Shown here piece by piece: positions 52,779 through 60,934 of a stretch of DNA of 64,000 bases (within the stretch, counting starts at the first letter, position 1; every line of letters starts with the position of its first letter). The DNA is from JAEUIV01 sp033763795. GTDB lineage: Bacteria > Planctomycetota > Phycisphaerae > Phycisphaerales > UBA1924. The DNA is taken from NCBI GenBank assembly GCA_033763795.1, contig JANRJV010000032.1, forward strand, positions 1 to 64,000, written 5' to 3'. Position numbers and translations under genes: made by a program. A model generated the notes under the pieces. It did not search any database. It worked only from the letters and a program-made list of their open reading frames with translations, and had not been told where the DNA came from.

Positions 52779-53396
52779 TCAGGGCGTCCGGAGCACCGCC
52801 CGCACCGGGCTCGCGTCGAAGCCGACGAGCGGCAGCGGCAGCGCGATCAGCTCGAACACGCCGTCGGGCACGCCCCTGAGCGCCAGCCCCTCGAGGATCG
52901 CGATGTTGTGCCTCAGGAACGCCTTGTGGGCCGCCAGGTCCTTGCTGTCGCAGAGGTCGACGCTGGGAGTGTCGACCCCGACGAGGAAGACGCCCCGGGC
53001 CGCGAACGAGTCGACGAGCTCGGGCTCGAGCCCCGCGAAGTCGCGGTTGAAGTTCGTGCGGTCGGGGTACGTGTTCGTGCGGATGAGGACGCGCTTCTCG
53101 GTGACGACGCGCGCCAGGTCCGACGGCCTGACGCGCCGGCCGCGCTCGACAGCGGCGGTCACGACCTGGCAGGGCCCGATGTACCGCTCGAGCGGCATCT
53201 GGTCGATCGACGGCGCATCAAGCCCGTAGTGGTTCGGGCCGTCGGCGTGCGCGCCGGTGTGCACCGTCGTGTGCAGCGCCGAGAGCGTCACCACCGCGCC
53301 GTCCTTCAGGTGGCACTTGATCTCGCGGCGCGGCGGCTCATCCCCGGGCCACACCGCCAGCGCTTCATCGATCGGAGGCGTGATGTCGTAGAGCAT
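52779..53396 (-). CDS. Cyclase-family amidohydrolase (KynB-like arylformamidase)
   Basis: 205 residues, normal for the family. The metal motif HTGAHADGPNH (His46, His50, Asp52, His56) is intact, and it has NTYPDRTNFNRDFAGLEPEL and a VGVDTPSVD block typical of KynB. KynB hydrolyses N-formylkynurenine to kynurenine in tryptophan breakdown. No other kyn gene is nearby, so the substrate may differ. The start has no ribosome binding site but has TAGAGT 6 nt upstream (53403-53408). Confidence 0.85.
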   Translation of the reverse strand: MLYDITPPIDEALAVWPGDEPPRREIKCHLKDGAVVTLSALHTTVHTGAHADGPNHYGLDAPSIDQMPLERYIGPCQVVTAAVERGRRVRPSDLARVVTEKRVLIRTNTYPDRTNFNRDFAGLEPELVDSFAARGVFLVGVDTPSVDLCDSKDLAAHKAFLRHNIAILEGLALRGVPDGVFELIALPLPLVGFDASPVRAVLRTP

Positions 53397-53584
53397 CGCC
53401 CCACTCTAAGGGCCGGGCGTCCGGGAGGAGCCCAGCGCGGGACCGCCCGTCCGGGCCGTCGGCGCCGCGGGCGCGCGGCACGTCGCTTTCACCGAATCCT
53501 CACCGGAAAAGCCCGGCTTCGATGCCCGCGCACCGCCGTCTGAAGGTATCCTCATGCAGCATCGGGCCTCGTGAGGGACCGGTC
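53397..53584. other. Intergenic region, divergent between the KynB-like gene and a small ORF
   Basis: The left edge holds the candidate leaderless -10 for the KynB-like gene. TATCCT near 53546 on the plus strand could serve the small ORF at 53585. Nothing else was recognised. Confidence 0.35.
53403..53408 (-). promoter_or_regulatory. Candidate -10 element (TAGAGT), leaderless type
   Basis: On the minus strand TAGAGT ends 6 nt before ATG 53396, and no Shine-Dalgarno sequence is present. Confidence 0.33.
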
Positions 53585-53716
53585 ATGTCGATGGCCTGCG
53601 AAGAAATCCCCGTGATCGCCTCGATCGCCCAGATTCTCCTGGGCGCGACGTCTCGTCCGGGGTTGCTTGTCGCCATCTGGACGCTGCTGTTCTGGCTCCT
53701 GGGCGCGGGAATGTAA
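53585..53716 (+). CDS. Possible small membrane protein (43 residues)
   Basis: From ATG 53585 (MSMACEEIPVIASIAQILLG) with GAGGG 7 nt upstream. The rest is hydrophobic, RPGLLVAIWTLLFWLLGAGM, and would span the membrane once or twice. It ends 10 bp before the convergent helicase gene. The evidence is the ribosome binding site and the hydrophobic character only; it could be a chance ORF. No homologue is recognised. Confidence 0.4.
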   Translation: MSMACEEIPVIASIAQILLGATSRPGLLVAIWTLLFWLLGAGM

Positions 53717-53726
53717 TCCGTCCCCG

Positions 53727-55817
53727 CTAGAAGCCCTCGTCAAACGTCCGCCCGCTCCGGATCACACGCACGCCTTCGGGGAGCGCGGCCAGAAACGCCC
53801 GCCCGTACCGCGCCGTCACCAGCCGCGGATCCAGCACGACCACGCGCCCCGAATCGCTCGCCGAGCGCACCAGCCGGCCGAAGCCCTGCTTGAAACGGAT
53901 CACCGCGCGCGGCAGCGAGTCTTCCATGAACGGGTTGCCGCCCCGCGCCTCGATCGCTTCCAGCCGCGCCTGCGTGAGGGGCCGATCGGGCGGGTCGAAG
54001 GGCAGACGGGTGATGATCACGTTGCGCAGCGCCCGTCCCGGCACGTCCACCCCCTGCCAGAAGCTCGACGTCCCCAGCAGCACGCTCCGCTCGTCCTGCC
54101 TGAAGCGCTCGAGGATGTGCGAGCGCGACCCGTCGCGCCCGTGCACCCAGACCGGCATGCCGCGCGCCTCCAGCGCGGGGCGCAGCAGGGCCGCCAGCTC
54201 GTTCATCAGCTTGAAGCTCGTGAAGAGGACGAACGCCCCGCCGTCGGTCGCCTCGATGTGCGCCTCGACGCGCCGCGCCAGCTCCGCCGCGTACCCCGCC
54301 GAGCGCGGGTCGGGCATCGTCTCGTCGACGTGCAGCTCGGCCTGTCGCGCATGGTCGAACGGGCTTCCCAGCAGCAGCGTCTCCGCATCATCGCACCCGA
54401 GCCGCGCGACAGCGTGCGCGAACGGCCCCGGCCCGCCCGCCGCGCCCCCGCCGCTCGCCGCGCCGCCGGCCCCTCCGCCGCTCTCGTCGTCGCGAGCCGC
54501 GCCGGTCGTGAGCGTGGCGGAGGTCAGCGTGACGCTGAATCGGCCCCCGAACAGATGCTCGCGCAGCAGCGGGCCCACCTCGATGGGCGAGCACGCGATC
54601 GACGCCCGCACGCCGAAGGAGTCGTTCGCCGACGACTCCACCCAGTACGCACACCCCGGCAGCGACTGCTCCAGCAGGGTCTGCGCGTCATCGGCGATCG
54701 ACTGGGCCCGCAGCGCGTACGCGTTCAGCTCGTACCGGTCTTCCTCAACAAGCAGCGACTCGCGCAGCATCTTGAGCGCCAGCGCCAGGTCCGTGAAGAC
54801 GGGCGTCAGCAGGTTCTCCGAGGCCGGCTCGCCCGCCGGGATGCGCACGGCGCCCAGCACACCCCCGACCCGCCGGATCAGCGACTCGAAGAACGCGTCG
54901 GCGGCGTCGGACGCGGCTTCCGCCAGCCGAACCGCCCGCTCCACCGTCCCCTGCCCGTCGGGCCCGACGCGCACCGTCGCCAGGTATCCCCGCCCCCGCT
55001 TGGGCTGCCACAGCGCGCCCAGAAGATGCCGGACGCGCCCCTCCGCCAGCGAGCGCCCGAAGTGATCGCTCGCCGCGTCCTCCACGCCGTGCGCCTCATC
55101 GAGCACGACGTGGTGATACATCGGGAGAAAGCCCACGCCCCCCGCGCGGAGCGCAAGGTCGGAGAAGAACAGCGCGTGGTTGCACACGAGCAGGTCCGCC
55201 GCCTCCATGCGCCGCCGCGCCGTCTGATAGAAGCACTTCTCGTACGTCGGGCACTTCTTGCCCATGCAGTTGGCCGAGTCGGACTGCACGCGGTCCCAGA
55301 TCCCCGCCCGCTCCAGGGGCGGCAGCGTCGACAGCGTTCCGTCCGCGGTCGAGTACGCCCAGTCCTCGATCACGTGCAGCGAGCGCCGCGCGGGCTCGTC
55401 GAGGAACAGCCGGTCCTGACGCTCCGACGCCAGCGCCAGACGCCGCACGGAGAGATAGTTCGCACGCCCCTTGACCAGCTCGGCCCGGAACGCGCCCTCG
55501 CCGAAGACGCGCGCCAGCACGGGCACGTCCTTGCCCAGGATCTGTTCCTGCAGCGCGATCGTGTTTGTCGCGATCACGACCCGCTCGGGCTCGCCGCGCT
55601 CGCGGGCCGCGATGATCCGACGGATCGCGGGCATCAGGTACGCGAAGCTCTTGCCCACGCCCGTGCCCGCCTCGACGAGCAGCGTGCCCCGCCGCTCCAT
55701 GGCGCGTTCGATCGCCGCGGCCATGCGCGCCTGCTCGGCCCGGGGCTCGAAGCTCCCGCCCAGAACGCGCGCCAGCCCGCCCGCCGCGCCGAAGACATCG
55801 GGTTCCGCTGCCGTCAT
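53727..55817 (-). CDS. dinG: DinG/XPD-like ATP-dependent DNA helicase
   Basis: 696 residues from ATG 55817. Walker A is EAGTGVGKS (GTGVGKS at 51-57), and motif II is VVLDEAHGVEDAA near residue 237. An iron-sulfur cysteine set CMGKKCPTYEKC (near residues 183-195) with a later Cys in LLVCNHALFF matches DinG/XPD. Motif V/VI regions are LLGTSSFWQGVDVPG and IRFKQGFGRLVRS. DinG unwinds 5' to 3' and removes R-loops and D-loops. A Gly/Ala-rich insert (ESGGGAGGAASGGGAAGGP) lies before the second helicase domain. TACGAT is 9 nt before the start. Confidence 0.9.
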   Translation of the reverse strand: MTAAEPDVFGAAGGLARVLGGSFEPRAEQARMAAAIERAMERRGTLLVEAGTGVGKSFAYLMPAIRRIIAARERGEPERVVIATNTIALQEQILGKDVPVLARVFGEGAFRAELVKGRANYLSVRRLALASERQDRLFLDEPARRSLHVIEDWAYSTADGTLSTLPPLERAGIWDRVQSDSANCMGKKCPTYEKCFYQTARRRMEAADLLVCNHALFFSDLALRAGGVGFLPMYHHVVLDEAHGVEDAASDHFGRSLAEGRVRHLLGALWQPKRGRGYLATVRVGPDGQGTVERAVRLAEAASDAADAFFESLIRRVGGVLGAVRIPAGEPASENLLTPVFTDLALALKMLRESLLVEEDRYELNAYALRAQSIADDAQTLLEQSLPGCAYWVESSANDSFGVRASIACSPIEVGPLLREHLFGGRFSVTLTSATLTTGAARDDESGGGAGGAASGGGAAGGPGPFAHAVARLGCDDAETLLLGSPFDHARQAELHVDETMPDPRSAGYAAELARRVEAHIEATDGGAFVLFTSFKLMNELAALLRPALEARGMPVWVHGRDGSRSHILERFRQDERSVLLGTSSFWQGVDVPGRALRNVIITRLPFDPPDRPLTQARLEAIEARGGNPFMEDSLPRAVIRFKQGFGRLVRSASDSGRVVVLDPRLVTARYGRAFLAALPEGVRVIRSGRTFDEGF

Positions 55818-55826
55818 CGGTGATGG

Positions 55827-55832
55827 ATCGTA
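55827..55832 (-). promoter_or_regulatory. Candidate -10 element (TACGAT), leaderless type
   Basis: On the minus strand TACGAT ends 9 nt before ATG 55817. There is no Shine-Dalgarno sequence and no clear -35. Confidence 0.35.
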
Positions 55833-55937
55833 AGTGTGCCGGGCGGGTCCGGGGGCCGGCACGGGGAGACGGAAAAGGGGAGAGCCGCCGCGCGCAGCAC
55901 GCCAGCGGCCCGTCGGCCCGGCGCCCAGCCGGCGGGC

Positions 55938-55943
55938 TATACT
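55938..55943 (+). promoter_or_regulatory. Candidate -10 element (TATACT), leaderless type
   Basis: TATACT, the best -10 of this type in the window, ends 8 nt before ATG 55952. No Shine-Dalgarno sequence is present and transcription should begin at the start codon. Confidence 0.45.
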
Positions 55944-55951
55944 GACCCGCT

Positions 55952-56254
55952 ATGCACGTGGGTGGACCGACGAACCCGTTCCACATCGCCCGCGCTTACG
56001 GCGTCGCGGCCCCATCCTCGGCCCGCCCCCCGAGCGCTGCGTCGCCCGCGCCCGCTCAGGCCCCCGCCGCAACCGGCCGCACACCGTCGAACGTGCAGCG
56101 CCTCGTCGCCGGGGTCGTGCCGGGACGCATCGACTTCTCGACCCCCGAGCCTTCGCACGCGGCCCCGACGCTGCAGCTCTACCGCCACCCCGCCGACCGC
56201 AACGCCGCCGCAACCGCCGTCAACGCCGGCCGGATCGTAGACGTGCGCGGCTGA
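55952..56254 (+). CDS. Small conserved-looking protein of unknown function
   Basis: 100 residues. Features that look conserved are the opening GPTNPFHIARAYGVA, a Pro/Ala-rich linker, and the block VQRLVAGVVPGRIDF followed by LQLYRHPADRNAAATAVNAG. There is no signal peptide or membrane helix. The clean leaderless promoter and a plausible protein composition argue that it is real. It ends 17 bp before the aminotransferase gene and may be co-transcribed with it. The helical block resembles a short dimerisation or FlgM-like segment, but I make no assignment. Confidence 0.6.
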   Translation: MHVGGPTNPFHIARAYGVAAPSSARPPSAASPAPAQAPAATGRTPSNVQRLVAGVVPGRIDFSTPEPSHAAPTLQLYRHPADRNAAATAVNAGRIVDVRG

Positions 56255-56271
56255 CGCCACGGGCGCACGCG

Positions 56272-57489
56272 ATGGGCGACCAGCTCCCCACACACTGCTT
56301 CTCACCGCTCGCCCGCGCCTGGCTCCTCGACCCGCAGACCGCGTTCCTCAACCACGGCTCCTTCGGCGCCTGCCCGCAGCGCGTCCTGGAGTTCCAGCGC
56401 CACCTGCAGGACCGCATGGAGCGCGAGCCCGTCCGATTCATGGTCCGCGAGCTCGAGCCGCTCCTCGATCAGGCCCGCGCCGCACTCGCCCGCTTCCTCG
56501 GCGCCGATGACGAGGGCCTCGTCTTCGTCCGCAACGCCACCGAGGCGGTCAACGGCGTGGTCCGCTCGCTCGAACTCGACGCGGGCGACCAGCTCCTCAC
56601 CAACGACCACGAGTACAACGCCTGCAACAACGCCCTCCGCTTCGTCGCAGCGAGGGCCCGCGGCGGCCCCGCGAACGTCATCACCGCCCGCATCCCTTTC
56701 CCCATCACCAGCCCCGAACAGGCCACCGACGCCGTGCTCGCCGCCGTCACGCCGCGGACGAGGCTCGTGATGATCAGCCACGTCACGAGCCCGACGGCTC
56801 TCGTCTTCGACCTCGCGCCGCTCGTCCGCGAGCTCGAAGAACGGGGCATCCCCGTCCTGGTCGACGGCGCCCACGCACCGGGCATGATCCCGCTGGACCT
56901 GCGCGCCCTCGGCGCGTCGTACTACGTCGGCAACTGCCACAAGTGGCTGTGCGCGCCCAAAGGCGCCGGCTTCCTCTGGGTCCGCGACCCCGCCGCCCGC
57001 GCTCTGACCTTCCCCGCCTCCATCTCGCACGGCCTCAACAGCCGCCGCCCAGACCGCGCCCGCTTCCGCGAGATGTTCGACTGGACCGGCACCTCGGACT
57101 TCTCCGCCTGGCTGAGCATCCCCGAAGCCATCGCCACCATGGAGTCGCTCGCGCCCGGCGGCGGCGGCTGGCCCGCCATCATGCGCGACAACCGCCAGAA
57201 AACGCTCGCCGCCCGCCGGACCCTCTGCCGCGCGCTGGAAGTCGAACCGCCCGCCCCCGAGTCGATGATCGGGTCGCTCGCGACCGTCCCCATCTGGCCC
57301 GCGCACTACCAGCCCGGGAACGAGGACCCCATGAAGCGCCGCATGGAGGAACTGGGCGTGCAGGCGCCCCTGATCACCTGGCCCGAGCAGCCCACACGCT
57401 GGATTCGCGTCTCGGCCCAGCTCTACAACGACGCCAGCCAGTACGAGTACTGCGCCGCCGTGCTCAAGATGCTGCGCGCTCAGAGTTGA
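56272..57489 (+). CDS. Class V PLP-dependent aminotransferase (isopenicillin-N epimerase-like)
   Basis: 405 residues from ATG 56272. It begins with FLNHGSFGACPQRVLEFQ, typical of the CefD/isopenicillin-N epimerase-like group. The PLP lysine is Lys224 in GNCHKWLCAPKGAGFLWV, and the preceding Asp is in VLVDGAHAPGMIPLDL. The C-terminal WIRVSAQLYNDASQYEY is also characteristic. Most such proteins in genomes have no proven substrate, and epimerase activity is not implied; cysteine- or selenocysteine-type lyases are relatives. It follows the small unknown gene by 17 bp. Confidence 0.87.
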   Translation: MGDQLPTHCFSPLARAWLLDPQTAFLNHGSFGACPQRVLEFQRHLQDRMEREPVRFMVRELEPLLDQARAALARFLGADDEGLVFVRNATEAVNGVVRSLELDAGDQLLTNDHEYNACNNALRFVAARARGGPANVITARIPFPITSPEQATDAVLAAVTPRTRLVMISHVTSPTALVFDLAPLVRELEERGIPVLVDGAHAPGMIPLDLRALGASYYVGNCHKWLCAPKGAGFLWVRDPAARALTFPASISHGLNSRRPDRARFREMFDWTGTSDFSAWLSIPEAIATMESLAPGGGGWPAIMRDNRQKTLAARRTLCRALEVEPPAPESMIGSLATVPIWPAHYQPGNEDPMKRRMEELGVQAPLITWPEQPTRWIRVSAQLYNDASQYEYCAAVLKMLRAQS

Positions 57490-57552
57490 CCCCGGCGCCC
57501 GGCGTCGATGCCCCGCCCCGCCTCCCGCGCGCCGTCCCATTCCCCACCAAAG

Positions 57553-57586
57553 AAAAACGCGGAACGGCTGGCCGGCCGTCCCGCGT
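57553..57586 (-). terminator. Intrinsic terminator downstream of the 5'-nucleotidase gene
   Basis: On the minus strand a 12-bp stem ACGCGGGACGGC pairs with GCCGTTCCGCGT (one G-U pair) around a 6-nt loop and is followed by TTTTTCTTT. It lies about 35 bp past the stop of the minus-strand gene. The plus strand has no T run, so it serves that gene only. Confidence 0.85.
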
Positions 57587-57620
57587 CGGATGTGCGCTCT
57601 GGCTTCCGCGCCGACGAGGC

Positions 57621-59627
57621 TCAGCGGCGGGAGTTGATCACTTCGATGAGGTCGCGCATGTCGACCGTGCCGTCGTAGTTCACGTCGCCCGTGCCCACGA
57701 TGTCGGCGTTGGGCGCGTCGTAGTCGTAGGACTTGCCGAAGTTGCTGACGACCGGGCCGAAGCTCAGCGGCGTCGTCTGGCGGATGATCCGGCCCTGCCC
57801 GCCCACGGGGTAGTCGACCGAGCGGATCGAGCCCGCCAGAAGCTGCACAATGTACTCATCCAGCGCCTGCTGATAGCTGAGGCCCAGGTTGATGAACGGA
57901 CGCCCGCGGAAGGGGTACTGGTCGCCGCCGCGCGCGAGGAAGTCGATCGTCGCGACGTTGACGCTCGGCGCCCCGGGGACGACCGCCCCGTTGCGCACGA
58001 GGACCCGGCCGTCGTTCAGGATGACCTCACGCACGCGCGTCCCCGGGGTGAGCACCACGCCCGAGTTGTCGACGACCTGCGCGACGCCCGCCGCGTTCCA
58101 CGTGAAGCGGAAGCCCGAGATCTGCGCGAAGCGCCCGTTGCCCGAGGCCCCGACGCGGCTCACCGCGTTCTCGAGGATCTCCTTGAACTGGGCCGCGGGA
58201 ACGTTCGGGACCACCGACAGGAAGTTGGCAAAGGGCAGCACCTCGAAGGTGTTGAGCTCCGTGAAGTTGCCCGCGGGGATGATGCTGTTGTTGCGGATGC
58301 CGCCGCCGTTCTGGACAGCGACGTCGGCCACGGGCGCGTTGAACGCCGGGGCCAGGCGCTGCGCGCTATAGAGCAGCGCATCGGTCGCCAGGCTGCCCAG
58401 GTTGGTCTCGACGGAGCGGATTTCGGTCGTCCGGCCGTCGAGCCCGACATCGCTCGTCCCGATCACCGTGCTGGCCAGCCCCGCCACCGCCGCCGCCACG
58501 GGGTCGACCACCAGGCTCTGCAGCGTCGCGTCCGGGAGCACCGCGTCGGGCGCCACCGCCGAGACGCGCACCGGGCCCGACTCGGGCAGCACGCTCACAA
58601 CGTTGCCCGCCGCGTCGAACCCGACGATCAGCCGCCCGACGTAGCGGTAGTCGCCGCGCGTCGCCACGACGAACACCGTCTTGCCGTCGGCGTCGAGAGC
58701 CGTCCGCGGGTAGCCCGTCCCGGTCAGACCGGCGATCGCGCCCGTCGCCGAGTCGCCCGGCACCAGGAGGTCGCCCGCATCGGCCAGCAGCTCGCCGCCG
58801 CCGCCGCCAACCACCACGTCCACGCCCGAGAGCAGCGGGACCAGCGCGGCCTCGGAGGTCAGCCCCTGCAGGTGGCTGATCAGCACGATCTTGTCCACCG
58901 GGGGAACCATCGCCTGCAGCGCCGCCACTTCCGCCTGAACCGCCGGCAGCACCGCGCCCACGATCACGTTGCGGGGAGTCGAGATGAAGGGCAGGTCGGT
59001 CGTCGTCGCGCCGATGATGCCGATCTTCTGCGAGCCGACCGTCACAACCGTCGACCGCGCGATCTTCCCGTCGTTCACCTGCGCCTGCAGCGCGGGCTCG
59101 TTCGTGAAGTTCAGGTTCGACGAGAGGAAGGGCACCGACGACGAGAAGCCCTGGACGAAGCTCGAGAACACGTCCGGGCCGAAGTCGAACTCGTGGTTCC
59201 CGATGCACGCGGCGTCGAACCCGATCAGGTCCATCGCGATCGAGTCGTAGTACGGAACGCCGTCCGTCAGGCTCGCGTTGAACTCGGGACCCGCAAGGAA
59301 GTTGTCGCCCGCGCTGACCATGATCGAGCCCTTCTCGACCGCGTCGGCGGGGAACACGCCCGACTGGGCCCGCAGCCCGTCGACCACCGTCTTGAAGCGG
59401 GCCACGCCGCCGAAGTTCGCCAGCTGGCCGGCGCCGGCGTTGATCAGCTGCGACTCGCCGTCGGCGTTGTGCAGGATGTGCAGCCAGAACACGACCGAGC
59501 CGTCGCTCTGGACCGCGGGGGTCACGCCCGAACGCCCGCTCGCAGCGGCGGGCTTCGCGAGCACGGGGGCGGCGGCCACTGCCAGCGCGCCGGAAATCGC
59601 CAGAATCGTCTTGCCAAGCATGGTCAT
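57621..59627 (-). CDS. Exported 5'-nucleotidase/metallophosphatase with a single dockerin-like repeat
   Basis: 668 residues from ATG 59627, with GGAG upstream; ATG 59621 is an alternative. A signal peptide ends near PVLAKPA. The calcineurin-type domain has SAGDNFLAGPEF and the GNHEFDFG metal motif, plus LISHLQGLTSE. Its first metal strand reads WLHILHNADGESQL in place of the usual H-T-N-D-x-H-G. The 5'-nucleotidase C-terminal domain has the substrate motif QNGGGIRNNSIIPAG. The C terminus carries one EF-hand-like repeat, TGDVNYDGTVDMRDLIEVIN, ending RR, with no second repeat and no cysteine. It probably releases phosphate from extracellular nucleotides. Confidence 0.85.
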   Translation of the reverse strand: MTMLGKTILAISGALAVAAAPVLAKPAAASGRSGVTPAVQSDGSVVFWLHILHNADGESQLINAGAGQLANFGGVARFKTVVDGLRAQSGVFPADAVEKGSIMVSAGDNFLAGPEFNASLTDGVPYYDSIAMDLIGFDAACIGNHEFDFGPDVFSSFVQGFSSSVPFLSSNLNFTNEPALQAQVNDGKIARSTVVTVGSQKIGIIGATTTDLPFISTPRNVIVGAVLPAVQAEVAALQAMVPPVDKIVLISHLQGLTSEAALVPLLSGVDVVVGGGGGELLADAGDLLVPGDSATGAIAGLTGTGYPRTALDADGKTVFVVATRGDYRYVGRLIVGFDAAGNVVSVLPESGPVRVSAVAPDAVLPDATLQSLVVDPVAAAVAGLASTVIGTSDVGLDGRTTEIRSVETNLGSLATDALLYSAQRLAPAFNAPVADVAVQNGGGIRNNSIIPAGNFTELNTFEVLPFANFLSVVPNVPAAQFKEILENAVSRVGASGNGRFAQISGFRFTWNAAGVAQVVDNSGVVLTPGTRVREVILNDGRVLVRNGAVVPGAPSVNVATIDFLARGGDQYPFRGRPFINLGLSYQQALDEYIVQLLAGSIRSVDYPVGGQGRIIRQTTPLSFGPVVSNFGKSYDYDAPNADIVGTGDVNYDGTVDMRDLIEVINSRR

Positions 59628-59729
59628 CACTCTGTTCTCCGCAAGTGGAGCGTGAATCTGTGTGGTGAGCGCGGCTCCGGGCCGCGACGCAAACTGCCCG
59701 ATCACTTCAATCCATTCACGACGCGCCGC

Positions 59730-60509
59730 TCAGGACCGGCGACGACGCGCGACCGCCAGCAGGCCGGCGACGCCCAGCGCCGCGGCCCCGGGCCCGGGTA
59801 CCACCGCGATGCCGCTGAAGCCCGGCACGCCGTGCGCACCGATGAAGGTCGCCGCCCCGGTGAGAGCGTTCACGCCGTAGAGCGTGCCGCCGTCGGTCAG
59901 GAACAGCGAAGCGCTGTCCGGGTCGAACGCCAGGCCGCCCACCGCCGCGGCGCTGCCGACGCCCGTCAGCCCCACCGTCGACGCCGCGCCGGAAGCCACG
60001 TCGATCGACACCAGCGAGTCCTCGCCCGCGCCGTTCTTCGAGTAGCCCAGCAGGCGCCCCGAGCCGTCGAACGCCAGCCCCGACACGTCATCCGCCAGCG
60101 CCCCCAGGGGACCGACCGCGGTGTACGCGCCGGAAGTGATCGCCACCCGGCCCAGCTCGCCGCCGTTCACCACGAACGCCGAGCTCCCGCCCGCGAACGC
60201 GATGTCGCCCTCGGGCAGCGTCAGGTTCTGCACGCCGAACAGCGTCGCGGCCCCGCTGTTCACGTCCAGCTTGTAGAGGTCACCCGCCGTCGTGTGCGCC
60301 CAGAGCGTCGAGCCGTCGAACGTGATCCCGTTGATCTGGCGCAGGCCCGTCGAACCGACGAGGCTCGCCGCGCCGGTCGACGCGTCGATCCGGTACAGGC
60401 TCATCGTCCCAAACGTGCTGTACGTCGCCACGCCGAAGATCACGCCGGCGTCAGCCGCACCGGCCACCGCGCCGACTCCGACAACCAAGGCAGCAATCGC
60501 GTGCTTCAT
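59730..60509 (-). CDS. Exported protein with PEP-CTERM-like sorting tail
   Basis: 259 residues from ATG 60509, with GGAGGAG close upstream. A signal peptide (AIAALVVGVGAVAGAADAG) is followed by repeated beta-like segments with Y-x-I/L-D-x-x-T/S-G-A-A (for example YRIDASTGAASLVG, YKLDVNSGAATLFG and YGVNALTGAATFIG), suggesting a beta-propeller of six or seven blades. The end is VVPGPGAAALGVAGLLAVAR then RRRRS, a PEP-CTERM-type signal with PGPG in place of PEP. Exosortase would remove it. No exosortase gene is in the window. It is transcribed with or just before the nucleotidase gene (102-bp gap). Confidence 0.82.
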   Translation of the reverse strand: MKHAIAALVVGVGAVAGAADAGVIFGVATYSTFGTMSLYRIDASTGAASLVGSTGLRQINGITFDGSTLWAHTTAGDLYKLDVNSGAATLFGVQNLTLPEGDIAFAGGSSAFVVNGGELGRVAITSGAYTAVGPLGALADDVSGLAFDGSGRLLGYSKNGAGEDSLVSIDVASGAASTVGLTGVGSAAAVGGLAFDPDSASLFLTDGGTLYGVNALTGAATFIGAHGVPGFSGIAVVPGPGAAALGVAGLLAVARRRRS

Positions 60510-60934
60510 CTGTCTCCTCCAAGTTGTGGAACAACGGTCTCTCAACACCCACACGCCCGGCAAGGTCGAGCGAGCGCCCCTGCGCGATCCCACCCGGCCA
60601 AGCGCGGCGAGAGACTACCCCTTCGACTTATGTCGCACGCCACCCCGCGCGCAAGGAACGCGCTTTATTCATGTAAGCATCGCGCTTGGAAGCTCCTCGC
60701 TCGTCATAGACATTGCGTCCCTCACCCGGGTCCCCGCAGGTTCACGACCATCACAGCAGCGCCCCCCCGACCCCGCCCCGCCGCGCGGCTCATCGCGCCC
60801 GGATCTCCTGCGACTTGCCGCCGGATGTGACTCTCGAGCGGGCCCGCAGCCCCCCGACCGGGCACTCCGCGAGCCCGAATCGGCGTTTGTCCGGTTCCGC
60901 CGGACCCCACCCATTGCCTACCATGCCCGCGAGA
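60510..60934. other. Divergent intergenic region between the PEP-CTERM-like gene and the epimerase gene
   Basis: 425 bp. An AT-rich patch near 60660-60680 (GCTTTATTCATGTAAGCA) is the only clear break in GC-rich sequence and may carry the minus-strand promoter. The right end holds the TACCAT element. No gene or RNA was seen. Confidence 0.4.
60919..60924 (+). promoter_or_regulatory. Candidate -10 element (TACCAT), near-leaderless
   Basis: TACCAT ends 10 nt before ATG 60935. It overlaps ATG 60923, so if used, translation would begin at 60935 or 60965 rather than 60923. Confidence 0.3.
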
